From Synaphobranchus kaupii (taxonomy: Eukaryota; Chordata; Actinopteri; Anguilliformes; Synaphobranchidae), in the NCBI GenBank assembly GCA_029718625.1, contig CM056376.1, forward strand, positions 95,621,705 to 95,685,704: 64,000 bases of DNA, written 5' to 3'. The translations under genes were made by a program, and so were the position numbers. A model generated the notes under the pieces. That model was not told the origin of the DNA, did no database searches, and saw nothing but the letters and a program-made list of their open reading frames with translations. Shown piece by piece: positions 23,677-36,239 of this stretch (within the stretch, counting starts at the first letter, position 1; the number at the start of each line of letters is the position of its first letter).

Positions 23677-24789
23677 TGTTATGTTCGGGCGGGGGAGAAG
23701 GACCAAAATGCAGGCAGGAGTATGAAAAACCAAAGTTTTAATAAAAGGCTAAGGCAGCAATCCGTGGTACAGACAGGCAGGGTCGAAAAACCGGGGAGAC
23801 AGGCAATGATACAAAGCACAGTCCAAAGAGTGGTCAAAGAACAGGCAGGGGTCAAAACCGGGCAGGCACAGCAAAAGCACAAAAACAGGATCCAAAAGCA
23901 GGGTTGCGAGAACACAGGCAGGGGTCAAAACTGGGGAGGCAGAGGAGGAACAAAAAGACAAAACGAAGATCAGACAACAAAACTAAAATAACAGGGGAAG
24001 GACGAGGGATAACAAAAAACTCGGAAACAAATAACTAAGAAACTCGGAATAGACTCGGAAACAATACAGAAGCAAAAAATCTTGCATAAGGAACTCGCGA
24101 AATAACAGGGTTTAAATACACAAGGAGAAGATGACACAAAAGGAATCAGGTGTGAAGGGGAGGGGAAATGGGTACACAGGTGAGAACAATGAGGGTTAAC
24201 AAGGACCAATAATACAATGACGGGGGAAACGTAAGACACAGACTGGAATACACATAGACACAATGATAACAAACGGCCTGGGGTTAGCAGGTAAACAAGT
24301 GCACAGCTCAGAGGGGTGGACACAAAAGTGGACACACGTGCAGAGAATGCAAAATCACAGATAGATACAGGGATAGGATAACGAGGAAGGAAATGACAGC
24401 TGCGGGTAGAAATTCAAGATGAATTAGTAATTAGTAATGTTAGTAGCTAACTCTAAAACCCTAATGTTAGTAGGTTAGCTGGTTAGTATTATATACACGT
24501 TAGTTTGTTAGCAGGTTAGTATTAAATCCAATCTAACAGTTAGTATGATTAGTACATTAGTATTAAATACAAATATTAATAAAGCCAGAAGGAAGAAAAC
24601 GAGATACGAAATACAGAGGAAACCCGAATGTTCCCAAAATCACCCGAATAGTGTAATGACAAAGACAGGGAGTGGAATCTGAGGAACATGGAACGCGGAC
24701 TGACAATCGCGAGGGAAATGCAGGAAAAACAAAAGGAAGAAATCAGGAAACATAACAAATAAAACAGACAGAATTACAGGATCCTAACA
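23677..24789 (-). mobile_element. Solo LTR, 1,113 bp, reverse orientation
   Basis: The ends are TGTTATG and CCTAACA (a TG...CA element), flanked by the 5-bp duplication GGCAG at 23672-23676 and 24790-24794. Read on the minus strand it begins TGTTAGGATCC, runs through T-rich sequence and has ATTAAA near its 3' end. It resembles the LTR at 4433-7003 in ends, size and base composition. Open frames inside are low-complexity by-products of the purine-rich strand. Confidence 0.8.
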
Positions 24790-24794
24790 GGCAG

Positions 24795-25623
24795 ACAGTC
24801 CAGATGTTATAACTACCAGTTATAAGTCACTATGACTCAGTGTCTGCGAAATGCCTAAATGTAAATGTAAAATACTCATCACCAGATGACCATGCAGATT
24901 TCAGGATTTACGCCAACCCCTCCATCTGTCTGCTAAAGAGTCCAAAACAATGATTGCCAAAATGGAAGCCAGTGCCCTCATCAATGTAAATTTTGCTAAA
25001 AGTAAGACCAAATTTGCCTCTCAACAAATGATTGACTGATTAAACATAATTTTGCCACTAGGAGGGATAATCTATTTATGGATTTCATGGCAACTTCTGC
25101 TATTAATTATTAAATGGCTCTAATCATTTACTTAAGCTATGTTACTTTACATAACAGCACCGGTGGGAAAGTCATGAAAGAAACATTGCTTGTATCACCT
25201 TATGAGAAACTATGGAAATCGCATTAAATGGACTTGGTTGTTATTTTTGTTCTGTCAGTACCTCACTTTCAGAGAAAACTTTGAGCAGTTGGTGGAGAGG
25301 CAGAAACTTTATTTGGATGCTAACAAAAACTCCAGATCTGACTGTAGTATAATACACAACTACATAATCAATAAATCCACCTACCATTTGACATGGAGGA
25401 TACCTTTCAGAAGTCAACATGTAAGAAAAGAGGAAGATTCGGAGTTGTGAAGCCTATGAAGGTCACTGCTCAAAGCATCTGTGCCTTCCTATAGTGAGTG
25501 TGGACAAAATTAACTCAAATGTACAAATGATTAAATTAAAGATTAAAATAAAATATTCAGTTCAGAGACCTTACTCTTTTCACCTTTTTTGTCTTCACAG
25601 CACTTACTATTGGAGAAATAATT
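24795..25623. other. Non-coding
   Basis: No gene or repeat recognised, apart from an open frame at 25190-25450 without domain similarity. Confidence 0.4.
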
Positions 25624-25628
25624 AGTTT

Positions 25629-26174
25629 ATGTTATGAGAACGGATCTGAACCAATCGCAGACACCAGAGTAATGGGAATAGGCTTTATTCGAGGTCAGAC
25701 AGAAATGGGTCAAGGTCCAGCAAACAGTGCAATACAGGGCAGGCAGAAACATAGTCAAATCCAGGCAGGGGTCAAAGTCCAGTGAACGGGGCAATGCAGG
25801 ATGGGCAAAAAGTCCAGGAACAGGCAGGGGTCAGAACCGGGGAATCAGTCAGAGCAGGGGATCAGGAGGGCGAAGGGCAGGAGGGCTGGACAGGCAGGGC
25901 AGGGGCAGGGAGCAGACAGGGATTCAAAACCGCTGGAAAGACTTAACACAAGTGCAAGGCACAAGACAATCTGGCACAGAGCAAAGAAACAGGGGAGCTT
26001 AAATGCCAGATACTAACGAGACAACGAGGAACAAGTGAGACAAAACAACATGAGGAAACACATATCAGGTGCGGGAAGTGGAGACACGAAATGGGGAAAA
26101 GGGAAAACACAGAACGGAATACACAAAGAAATGGAAAACCAGGAAATCAAGACACAGAGGCACAGGACGTGACA
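25629..26174 (-). mobile_element. Short solo-LTR-like insertion
   Basis: Starts (A)TGTTATGAG and ends GGACGTGACA, with the direct repeat AGTTT at 25624-25628 and 26175-26179. The minus strand carries AATAAAGCC near its 3' side (25677-25685), as in an LTR. The purine-rich plus strand has CAGGCAGGGG repeats like those in 23677-24789. The 5' end is uncertain by one base. Confidence 0.65.
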
Positions 26175-26452
26175 AGTTTCATGGCATCACATAGACTACT
26201 TATTTTACTTTTTATATGTTGATATTTAGTCATTGTGACAGGAAGAATAAATTACTTTCTATATTTTTTCCAAAGACATTGCAGATTATCTTGGATCACT
26301 CTTCTATCTCTGAGCACAATTCCAAGGCCCTTCCTTGAATTACTGTGCAGAGAAATTAGCTACTTGTCATGACTGGACTGTCATTTCTGTGACTTTAAGC
26401 AACATGGTTGTAAAGAACAGTGAACACTTGATTACAGCCACTCTTTCTTTAA

Positions 26453-26478
26453 CACACACACACACACACACACACACA
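26453..26478. repeat. (AC)n microsatellite
   Basis: About 13 uninterrupted AC units. Confidence 0.9.
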
Positions 26479-26708
26479 GCTGAAGCTTTGAGTGGTCGGT
26501 ATTGGTCCATGAGTACTTCATTTCTTTCCTAGTAGGAGTAGAAATGAGCATGTGAATGTAAGATGTGATGTATGATAAACTGTTATACTGATAAATTAAA
26601 GTGCAAAAGTGTCTCATTATACATCTGACTGGCAAGTGGGAAAACACTTTGTTGCAGTCCCTATACACTTTTATTCCCCAGGTCATCACAGAATAAATAA
26701 AGTACAGC

Positions 26709-26761
26709 ACACACACACACACACGCACGCACGCATGCACACACACACACACACACACACA
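26709..26761. repeat. (AC)n microsatellite with ACGC/ATGC interruptions
   Basis: CA repeats broken by CGCACGCACGCATGCA. Confidence 0.9.
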
Positions 26762-29199
26762 AAATTATCTCAGATGAGCAACGGAACAGGACAGTCCCTA
26801 CTGACTCATTACTATCAGTGCAACTGTGTTCATAATTTATGAGGCTTACTTTACTGAAATACAGCTGTGTGGAATTAGTGGGCATAGCAGGGACACAACT
26901 GTGTGGAGTGAGTATGGTGTCATGGCAGTGTCAAACGGCCAAACCATCATCACAGGACCATGCACTAATGACTTCCTGAGCTCCTTTAAGACTGTTTACA
27001 ATAACACGGGACATAATTAAGCATTGAGAGAGCAGGCTGCATGCTGTCTGCTTCCCAGTCTCCCTTAGGGGACTCGCTGCTCTTGCGATAAACTTAGTAG
27101 AATGCAATATATTGCACAGTATATTTGATGATGAATTTTTGCCATATTGCATATCTGTGGCTCTACATTTTGTGCATTACAATAGTAGTAAAGGCAAACA
27201 CTGTGCCCATATGAGTGGTGCAGAATCTGCAGTATCTGAACTGTTCTTCATTTTTCCATTTCAGCATGATTCTTTGGAAACTCAGTGTACGCCAAGAATG
27301 TTTCTGGGCAGATTCAGCCCGAGGGCCTAGAGCCCTGACATTTTTAGAGCTACGATTCAATTAGTAAATTATTTAGGCATTGCGCGCCATGGCTGCTGAG
27401 GTATTTTATCCTAATAGGGCCCTCAATTAAACAATTAAGAGATGAGGTAGAAGGACCCTGTAGGCCTGGAACTTTGCTGATGTAGGCACTTCTGCTCCGG
27501 TTCTTTCCTTTACTACTAATAAAAGGGCCCTTGGAAAAGCATGTATGTAAACACCTCAGCAAATACCACAGGTCGTGCTACATTATTTAAAGGGGAATTC
27601 CACTGAAAGATTATGTTGTATTTTTAGAAGAGTAACTGTCCTCCTGATTAAAATGAGCTCTCAGCCAACTCTCTACCTGTAGTGCAGAGATATACGCCCA
27701 AACTACTGCTCATGTTCCAGGCACCTGCTTTACTATAGACTACAACAGGGTGGGCACTTACAATCTATGGGCGGGCATCAGACAACGCCAGTCACAGGTT
27801 TCCACCACTACTGAATACAAATGGATGGGCTGGGCTTTACTATTTGGCATTGAAGCCATTCATCTACTCGCTAGCAAGCTATAGTCATGAAAGAAAGAAA
27901 ATCTAGATCTAGATTTACGGTGTTCAGTTCAGTTTACTTTCCTGGTCTATTAAAAAGAAAATGGCACTTTGCTGTATAAATTTCAAGCTTTTAACGTCGG
28001 CGAAGGAAGGAATTTATTTTTACCGGCTATCGCAAGATCAATGCTGACTGCAATTGGAAGCACTAAATATCCTGCAAATACACCTGAGACATAGCTAAAG
28101 AATGTGCGAGTGTGTAGCACTTTTGCACAGATGATTTTGAAAAGAACATTCGGGCGAGACTAACATGAACATACTGAGCGACTGTCTGTTAGCTTTGGTC
28201 AACTCCTCCTTCGCCTAGTATCGGAGGTATCGCAAAATTCAACTTAGCCTGCCCACCCCATGTAGTTTTTCAAAAATGAGGAAGGGTAGATAGAGGTGTA
28301 TGTCATTTTGACATAGCCTATACCTCTACCAAATGTGCATCTTTCACTGCCGATATTTCTGTTCAGAGATTGTTTTGGCCAGCCACAAAGAGAGACATAA
28401 TCAGTTAAGCTTTGATCTGTTAGATGAGGTTAATGGCTGTATTACAATACATTATTTAAACACACACCACCTGTACTTCAGTACATTTACACTAGCCTCT
28501 CCAGATCTGAAGTCCAGGTCTGTGAAAACCCTGTGCTTCAACCAGACCAGAACCTCATGCACACAGGCACACACACACACAGATACAAGTACACAGACAT
28601 ACATAGCTCTATTTAGTCCTAATCTTATGAGAACAAGATGTGGCACATTAATTATTCTCCCTAGCAGGTAGCGGAGTGAACTGTGGAGGCGGGAAATGAG
28701 GCTCAAAGTTGGAGGGAAGGAGCAGGAGGGTACGGCTGCCGAGCAGAGAGGCCCAGCACCATAAATCTCCTGGGAGCGGCAGCAAGGGCCACACACTCCA
28801 TAATAAGTGCTCTTAATGGAGAATGGAAAGTTTGTACAGAGCCCAGCCAAGCGCGGCTGATATGACAGGTTAACAAATGAACGGCACTCGGATAAACATC
28901 CTTCAGGCTTCTTACCTACACAGTCCCAGCCAGCAGAACCCTGCTGTCTTCACGTTACTCTTATCTGCATTTTGTTTTGTGTTTCTTTTGCAGTACTTTC
29001 TTTTTCATCCGAGTGAAATTACTGGCATGAAAGTGGGAAAAAACTGCAAGTTGAGTCATGCTCATGGTTTAGCGGGACTGCTGTATTACTTTGTACTGTA
29101 TTACTTTACTTGTGATTCGTTTAGCATTTTGAGTATTTTGCCTTTTTATTTTACTATATTTTTGCATTTTCTTGGAACTTGTAACATCTTTTTATCTCA

Positions 29200-29285
29200 T
29201 GTTTTCATTGAAGCACTTTGTGCTACAAATAACTTGAAGAAAAGGTGCTATATAAAGAATGTTTGTGATTATTATTAGTAGTAGT
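29200..29285 (+). repeat. LINE/SINE 3' tail fragment
   Basis: GAAGCACTTTGTGC followed by GGTGCTATATAAAGAATG and a (TTA/GTA)n run is the degenerate 3' tail common to fish L2-type elements and their SINEs. Confidence 0.55.
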
Positions 29286-31447
29286 AGGATAGTGAGTGAG
29301 AGCGAGAGACCGGTAGAGAGAGCGAGAGCGATATAATTATATATACAGTATGTTAAAATGTAATTTAATTAGTAGTCAAAGTAAAATGTCACCCTTCAAT
29401 TAGTCAATCACTTAGCCTGTATAACCCAACAGCATAAGAAAGTACATTCCAGCAGATGAACAGAAAGCAAAAACAATGTGACATTGATGCTTTTGAGTTA
29501 ATTAAACATCATATTCGTGAACAAATATGACAGGCATGTAATGCTTCTGAATTACCATAATATGTAGTGCTGCATTCACATGCCCGTAATCACACTGTTA
29601 TGTTCTGGGCTTCATGCACAACTCTAAAGGCATACAGTTGTGATACAGAAATAAGGATCCCTGTTGTTAATAGAACAGAATAGGAGCCTCCTATAGCCAT
29701 CTAATGATAACTGAACTCATCGGTTCTCACTGTGTACTTGCTCATACAATTGGACACATCAGAATTTCAGTCAGAATACCTTTGGTATTGTTACACTGTG
29801 AAGATATAATTGAGACTTGTTCCAGTACAAAGTATAAAGACCACAAAACTATACATTACAAAAGAAGGTTTTCCAATAAAGTCCACAGCACAAATCCCGC
29901 AGGCGTCTCTGCAACCTGAACATTGATTTATTTAAAACTAAAATATTAAGAAAATGGGATAACTGAAGTGATATGAAATTAACAGCTGCCAATTTCAAGC
30001 CCTTCAGGATTTATTTCCTAAACGAAGGCAAGTCTGCCAATAAAAGAAGTCTGTTCTGTAAATTAATCGAATTTGGATGTCATCCCCAAAAATGAGCAGC
30101 CCTGAGCAATGTTGAATATTTTATAGTATAATTATATGTAAGTCTCATTGTTTTCAGAGTTCAGATATTTTCAGTCTTTCTGTATTCAGCTTCTCAATAG
30201 CCGTGCTGAATAAAATTGAAGTTTTCAATAAATGGCAAAGCAGGTTTTTAAACTGCAACCTGCTATAGTGGAGAACGTTTTTAAGAGTACCGATGCATTT
30301 AATATGAATTAAATACATCCAGTCATGTTCATATTTGTACTCAGTAAGTTCGGTCTCCACAGTTCCAAATGCCCAGATTTTAGATTCATCAAAACTAAAT
30401 ACCACTGTTCATTGTTTCTTTGTATTTTACTGTGTGTGACAGGCTTTATCTTGCATCAAAGGCTCTTGCATAATCATTCTTTCACCAATGCATGGTCACT
30501 CAAATCCACTACTGAAGAAAAAAAAAGTTTTTCAGCCATGGGCAACAATGATTCCGAAATACATAGAGGTTTACTGACATCTAGTGGTCTGTTCTCTAAA
30601 AACAATCAGGAACAATATCCCATGAAACACCATTAGAATAACTGGAGAAGTTCAATACTTTCCAATGCATATGAGACAAGACCTTCTCTATCTACTGGCT
30701 GAGCTTTATAAGTTTTACCCTCTGATAAATATTGTACATTTTCAGTAATACTCTATTGATTTTCAGAAGACACTAAGATGCTTAGAAAATCAATTGCTTT
30801 GAGGTGAGAGACTGAATACATAATTTACGTTAATGAGGTCTGCACATTTTAGTAGATTTTCCAAATGACTTCTCATAACTGGTGTCTGCATACTCCAAAT
30901 GATTAATCAAACAGGACCAACTGATTGGTCTCTAATGAGAAGCAGGTTGGTCCAAGGAATGAAAGTGGGTTCATTCTAAATATTAAAAATACAAAAATAT
31001 GTGGATGGTTAAAAAAAGTTTAAAGCAAAAGTACTACATGTAAAAATATGTATAAACTATCTTGTAATTATAATTAAAGTAAGGGTATGGCCCTTCAGGG
31101 AATAAGCTGAACAGGGACATGATCCCTGATCCCAAAGATAACATTCTGGCCATTTGTGATTCACTGAGGGACTATTTATGTTCATATCAAAACAGTTATT
31201 TAGTCAGTCAATATGTATTCCTTGAAAGGAATTGCATTGTCACAAAGTACTCTTGGATGTTGAAAGCGATTAGACATGAAAATGATCACACAAGGAAAAC
31301 TGAGAAAAAGAAAAATAACAACAATAAGAACAAACAGATAGCCAGTATTGAAGTAAATGAAAAGCAACAGTATCATAACAAAAGCAAGAGAGGGCTTGAA
31401 TTGCAGCAGTCTTTCCTTTTAGGTTTTTTCTGTAACATGGTCTAGGA

Positions 31448-31640
31448 CAGGGCTGTCCAACCCTGTTCCTGGAGATCTACTGTCCTGTAGGTTTTCATAT
31501 CAACCCTAATTTGGCACACCTGATTCTATTAATGAACAGCTCAACAAACTCTCTAGCTGTTGAATATGGTGTGCCTTGTTAGGGTTGGAGTGAAAACCTA
31601 CAGGACAGTAGATCTCCAGGAAGAGGGTTGGGCAGCACTG
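31448..31640. mobile_element. hAT-type MITE, 193 bp
   Basis: Begins CAGGGCTGTCC and ends GGGCAGCACTG, with arms that are nearly perfect inverted repeats (TGGAGATCTACTGTCCTGTA). A perfect 8-bp target duplication GTCTAGGA lies at 31440-31447 and 31641-31648. It has no coding capacity. Confidence 0.95.
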
Positions 31641-31849
31641 GTCTAGGAGGAAGGAAATGTTAAAATGCATCTTAACCAATAACAAAATCTGTGTGTGCAT
31701 TTTACTGTTCTATTTCCTTTTGAGCTTTGAGCATTCAGAGAATTTATATCTTATGATTCAAGGGACTTCCTGTAATCTCATGACTCAAAGCAGAAGTGAA
31801 AGCAACATCTATCACGGGTGTTGTGAAATGTAATTGAAGATTTACAACA

Positions 31850-31859
31850 GAAAATGAAA
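31850..31859 (+). promoter_or_regulatory. ISRE-like motif upstream of TRIM gene A
   Basis: GAAAATGAAA fits the GAAANNGAAA core bound by interferon regulatory factors and lies 65 bp before the start codon. In A-rich DNA a chance match is possible. The second TRIM gene also has such a motif upstream. Confidence 0.4.
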
Positions 31860-31923
31860 ACAAACCTTAGACGACTGTTGGAAGCCCAACCAGACTGTAG
31901 CCGAAGCTTGAGAGCCTGAAAGG

Positions 31924-34900
31924 ATGTCAGCCCTGTTCTCTTTCTTGGAAGAAGACCTCTCTTGCCTTGTGTGCTTTGACATTTTCAGGGAGCCCGTGGT
32001 CCTGCCCTGTAGCCATAGCTTCTGTAAGGAGTGCGTGCTGACGTACTGGGGTGGCCAAGACTCTCGAGTCTGTCCAGTCTGCAGGACTCAGACTCCTGAG
32101 GACGAGCTCCTTGTCAGCCTGACTCTAAAGAACCTTTGCGAGTCAGCAATGAAGGAGCGGAGCCGGAGGCAGGCCACAGGGTCTGACTCTGAGTTCATGG
32201 GACTCTGTAGCCAGCACAATGAAGAGATCTCCCTGTTCTGTCTTGAGGACTGCCAGCCTGTCTGCGTTGTGTGTCACACCTCCAGGGAACACAGGAGTCA
32301 TGAGTGCTGTCCAATCCATGAGATCGAGCTGGACCTCAAGGTGGGTCACACGGGGCAACACCGCAGAAATAAATTGTGTCAGAGGAACATTATTGAATCA
32401 ATATTACCGATATGTTACCGATATGATAGCTCTCTTGGCTTGATTGATTGTTCCTGTATGACAATTGTTTGTTTGTTCTTTCAGTTTATAGGGTTAATAA
32501 TTGCCAATATTATTGCACTCAAACAACTAAGAGGGTGAGCTCTCCTAAAGGTTTAAAGAGATAGTTCACCTTCTGGAGTTTCTGATGTTATTTCAGTTTT
32601 AGTGTATGTTTTAAATTGCAATGAAGGATATACAGTTGAAATCGGAGGTTTAGATACACTGAGGTTGAAGTCATTAAAACTTATTTTTAACCACTCCACA
32701 GATTTCATGTTAGCAAACTATAGTGTTGGCAAGTCAGTTAGGACATCTACTTTGTGCATGAAACAAGTAATTTTTCCAACAATTGCTTACACACAGATTA
32801 TTTCACTTTTAATTCACTATATCACAATTCCAGTGGGCCAGAAGTTTACATACTCTAAGTTGACTGTGCCTTTAAATTTTTTATATTTGGTCGCATATCT
32901 TTTGCATGCCATGACTTCCTGATGTCTGTGACCCAACAACATCAAAAGACTCTTGATATCTTATTTTCTGATACTCTTACAAGCGATACTGTAATGTCTC
33001 TGCATTTGAATGGATCTCGACGAGAATTGGGGGGTGGGACTAGATTTAGCTGTAAATTATGCTGGAACCGTATGGAATACATGATTTTTAAAATGGCTAT
33101 AAGTCATCAAGGGTCTGAGGTATCAAACAAGCCTCAAACCATCACTCTGCTGCCAAATATGCAGTAGATATGGATGGATCACTTTAAGGGTTGTTTCTCC
33201 TGACAAATTTTCCTATTGAATTCTATGGAAAAATAAGTCAGGAGAAGCAACCTTTCAAGTTATCCATCCATATTTACTATATTTCTGGCAGCAGAGTGAT
33301 GAGTTGATGAGTTAGAGCCTTGATGAGTTAGAGCCATTTAGCCAACCATGTGTTTCCATACTGTTCCAGTGTAATTTGCAGCTAAATCTAGTCCCACCCC
33401 CCAATTCCCATAGAGATCCATTCAAATGCAGAGACGTTATAGTATCGCTTGTAAGAGTACCAGAAAATAAGATATCAAGAGTCTTTTGATGTTGTTGGGT
33501 GACAGACATCAGGAAATCATGGCATGCAAAGCCAAAGGATATGCGACCAAAAATTTAAAGGCACAGTCAACTTAGTGTATGTACTGACCCACTGGAGTTG
33601 TGATATAGTGAATTAAAAGTGAAATAATCTGTCTGTAAACAATTGTTGGAAAAATTACTTGTGTCATGCACAAAGTAGATGTCCTAACTGACTTACCAAC
33701 ACTATAGTTTGCTAACATAAAATCTGTGGAGTGGTTAAAAATGAGTTTTAATGGCTTGAACGTAAGTGTATGTAAACTTCCGATTTCAACTGTAGATATT
33801 TACAGATGTTTCTAATGACCTACTGGCTTTACAATGGCAGGTATTAGTCATTTGGGGATTTGTGGTCTAAAGCAGGAAATTACACTTCAAGTAACTCCAA
33901 ACTCTAGATTGTGCAGTGAGATTATGCTTCCAGAGGTTGTACTATGTTATGTTAAATACAATTAATGTTATTGAATCAGCCCTATCAGAGTTAATTTCAC
34001 TGTGAATTTGAACCTGACTTGTGAGATATGGTCCATCATGCAGTGAACTAACAGATCATCTATTTCATTCCAGGAGAACGTAAAGGGGGCACTAGAGACT
34101 CTTCACAAGAAGCTGATGACCTTCCACAAAGCCAAAGACTCCTGTGATAAAACAGCACTGCATATACAGGTACTGTAACAAAATCTGCTGTAAAATAAAA
34201 GACTAAACTTGCTGTAAAAACCTTTAACTAAATTGTGTAATGAATTTATGATAAACCACTCCCACAGATTCAAGGAAACTATACAGTTATGCAAGAAAAC
34301 GATTGCATAAGTTTTTAGAATTTCCCCTTTCCAGGACAGCTGAGATTTCCACTTTCCAGCTACCTATTTTAGGAAAACAGAAGTGAATTCAATGACTCGT
34401 TCCCTCTCATTTGCTTTGTTGTAGAGCCAGGCCAGGTGCATCACACGGCATATTAACAAGGAGTTCAGGACCCTTCATGACTTTTTATATGATGAGGAGG
34501 AAGCCAGGGTTTCTGCTGTGAGGAAAGAAGAGAAGTTGAAAAGTGACATTATCAAAAAGAAGGCTGGGGAAATTTCCAGTGAGATAGAATCCCTTGTGGA
34601 CAAAACCCAAGAAACTGAGGCTGCGATGGAAAGTGGCACTCTACCATTTCTGCAGGTAAACAGGAAAACATCCATTTCACTCAAACGCAGATCTATTCCT
34701 ATAAAAATGTGTGTTCATATTCTGTCATTTACTTATCTTGATGCATTACCAAAATGCATGCTACATTTTGTTAAATACTGTATATAACTTAACTTATGAG
34801 TAGGTCTATTCACTGTCTCTCTCTTCCAGCAGACATTTTTTGATCAAGGTGCTTCCACATTCATTTAAGATTAGCTATATGTGCCACATATTGACTCCCT

Positions 34901-35255
34901 GCCTGGTTACAGTATCTTTGTATGAACCTCTATAGTATTTTTGTTCATAAGAGCAGTCAGTAACATTGTTCATTTTATGCTCCACAGAACTATGAAGCCA
35001 CGATGAAAAGGTATGTGAGCTCTGAATTTCTTTGACAGGGTTTCAAACATTTCTCATTTGTTTCTGAAGGTTGATTTGTTAATGTTCTATCTTTCCATTG
35101 TAACACCAGCTGTGTTTTTGCAGGGCCCAGTGCACTCTGCCAGATCCAGAGCTGGGTCTAGGAGCTCTGATGGATGTGGCTGGACACCTGGGCAATCTGG
35201 AATTCAGAGTTTGGGAAAAAATGCAGAGCCTTGTAAAATTCAGTATGTGCCGCCG

Positions 35256-35307
<52 letters not shown>

Positions 35308-36236
35308 GTGGTCGGGGGGCATAGGAAGAATATCTTAAACAATGTCAGCCTAAAGTGAAATTGACTGATCAGAAAACGCTTCTCATAATAATGATAATAC
35401 ACAAAGAATAATGTGAGAGAAGAACAGTGACAGTGGCCTGAATTTAATCAACATTTGTTCTTTATGTTGGCATTTCTTTAAACTGTTCATGTTCTGCAAC
35501 TGTCAAAATCAACTCACCAAACTGTCTTTGTGAAGTAATGACATTTGCATTTAATTACAAGTCAAAGTTACGGACAAAATTCTGATTGAATGCTGACCAT
35601 TGACTGGGTATCACTGCAATGAAATGTAATTTAAAGAGTTCTCTTTTCCCACCCTTCCGCGCTCCCATTTCAGCTCCTGTGACTTTGGACCCCAACACAG
35701 CCAGCAGTTGGCTCACCCTGTCTGAGGACCTGTCCCATATGTGGGTCAGAAATCTGGAACTGTCGCTACCAGACAACCCAGAGAGGAATGAATCTTACCA
35801 GTGCGCTCTGGGCTCCAAAGGCTTCTGCACAGGAAAGCACTCCTGGGAAGTCATGGTCGGGAGCAGTTCTGTCTGGGCCTTGGGCGTGGCTTATGACAAA
35901 GCTTCAAGGAAAGGAAAGCCTGATCTGTGTCAAGAAGGGGGCTGCTGGTTGATAGCCCTGTACGACGGGATGTACACAGCAGAGACCACACCATCCACGC
36001 CCCTCGCTATCAAGGGGAACCCCAAAACGATCAGAGTGCATCTGAACTGGGAAGAGGGGGAGGTGACTTTCACTGACCTAAGGGACAACACCCACATGTA
36101 CACTTTCAAACACACATTCACCAAACGGGTGTTCCCGTACTTTGGTCACGGCTGTATATCAGGCCCTCTGTATTTACAACCATCCAAAGTGACTGTCATT
36201 GTGGAAAGCCACCAACAGTGTGGAAATAAGATATAG
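31924..36236 (+). CDS. TRIM gene A: RING/B-box/coiled-coil/PRY-SPRY E3 ligase (482 aa, six exons)
   Basis: Exons 31924-32340, 34074-34169, 34425-34655, 34988-35010, 35124-35242, 35674-36236; all introns are GT..AG and the joined frame is open for 482 codons. Exon 1 encodes a complete C3HC4 RING (C14, C17, C29, H31, C34, C37, C50, C53) and a complete B-box2 (C95, H98, C106, D109, C114, C117, H123, H126). Exons 2-3 (residues 140-248) are charged and heptad-like, as in a TRIM coiled coil. Exon 6 is PRY-SPRY (TLDPNTASSWL, KHSWEV, WALGVAYD, GEVTFTDL). The family's RING recruits an E2 to ubiquitinate targets bound by SPRY, mostly in the cytoplasm. Closest recalled relatives are fish TRIM35/NF7/A33-like class IV proteins. 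AATAAA lies at 36278 and 36722. Confidence 0.9.
32633..33792. mobile_element. Tc1-type palindromic element in intron 1 of TRIM gene A
   Basis: TA-flanked (32631-32632 and 33793-33794). The ends are CAGTTGAAATCGGAGG and the inverse TTCAACTG, similar to Sleeping Beauty-type termini, with an internal repeat GGCCAGAAGTTTACATACTC. The two halves are inverted repeats of each other over nearly the whole 1,160 bp, meeting near 33222 (CTCCTGACA ... TCAGGAG). No transposase is encoded. The intron transcript could fold into a hairpin with arms of over 500 bp. Confidence 0.9.
35254..35306. repeat. (TGCG)n microsatellite in intron 5 of TRIM gene A
   Basis: About 12 GCGT units directly after the exon 5 donor. 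It is a CpG-dense, Z-DNA-prone alternating purine-pyrimidine tract. Confidence 0.95.
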
Positions 36237-36239
36237 GTC

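Larger units (their letters stand above)
26180..31439. other. Long non-coding stretch with microsatellites
   Basis: No exon recognised over 5.2 kb. It contains CA microsatellites, a LINE/SINE-like tail at about 29200-29285 and a purine tract near 29290. Purine-rich and AT-rich blocks alternate. Confidence 0.4.

Noticed and set aside
23653..23991. 112-aa Gln/Lys-rich open frame and its antisense frames
   Set aside because: Low-complexity translation of the purine-rich strand of a solo LTR.
28452..28850. 132-aa minus-strand open frame
   Set aside because: No domain, no splice support, and part of it translates a CA repeat.
31924..32538. A single-exon 204-aa RING/B-box gene
   Set aside because: A clean donor (AAG/GTGGGT at 32340) and in-phase downstream exons matching the paralogue show the open frame simply runs into intron 1.
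35058..35402. Cys/Arg/Ala repeat proteins around 35260
   Set aside because: Six-frame translation of the (TGCG)n microsatellite in TRIM gene A intron 5.
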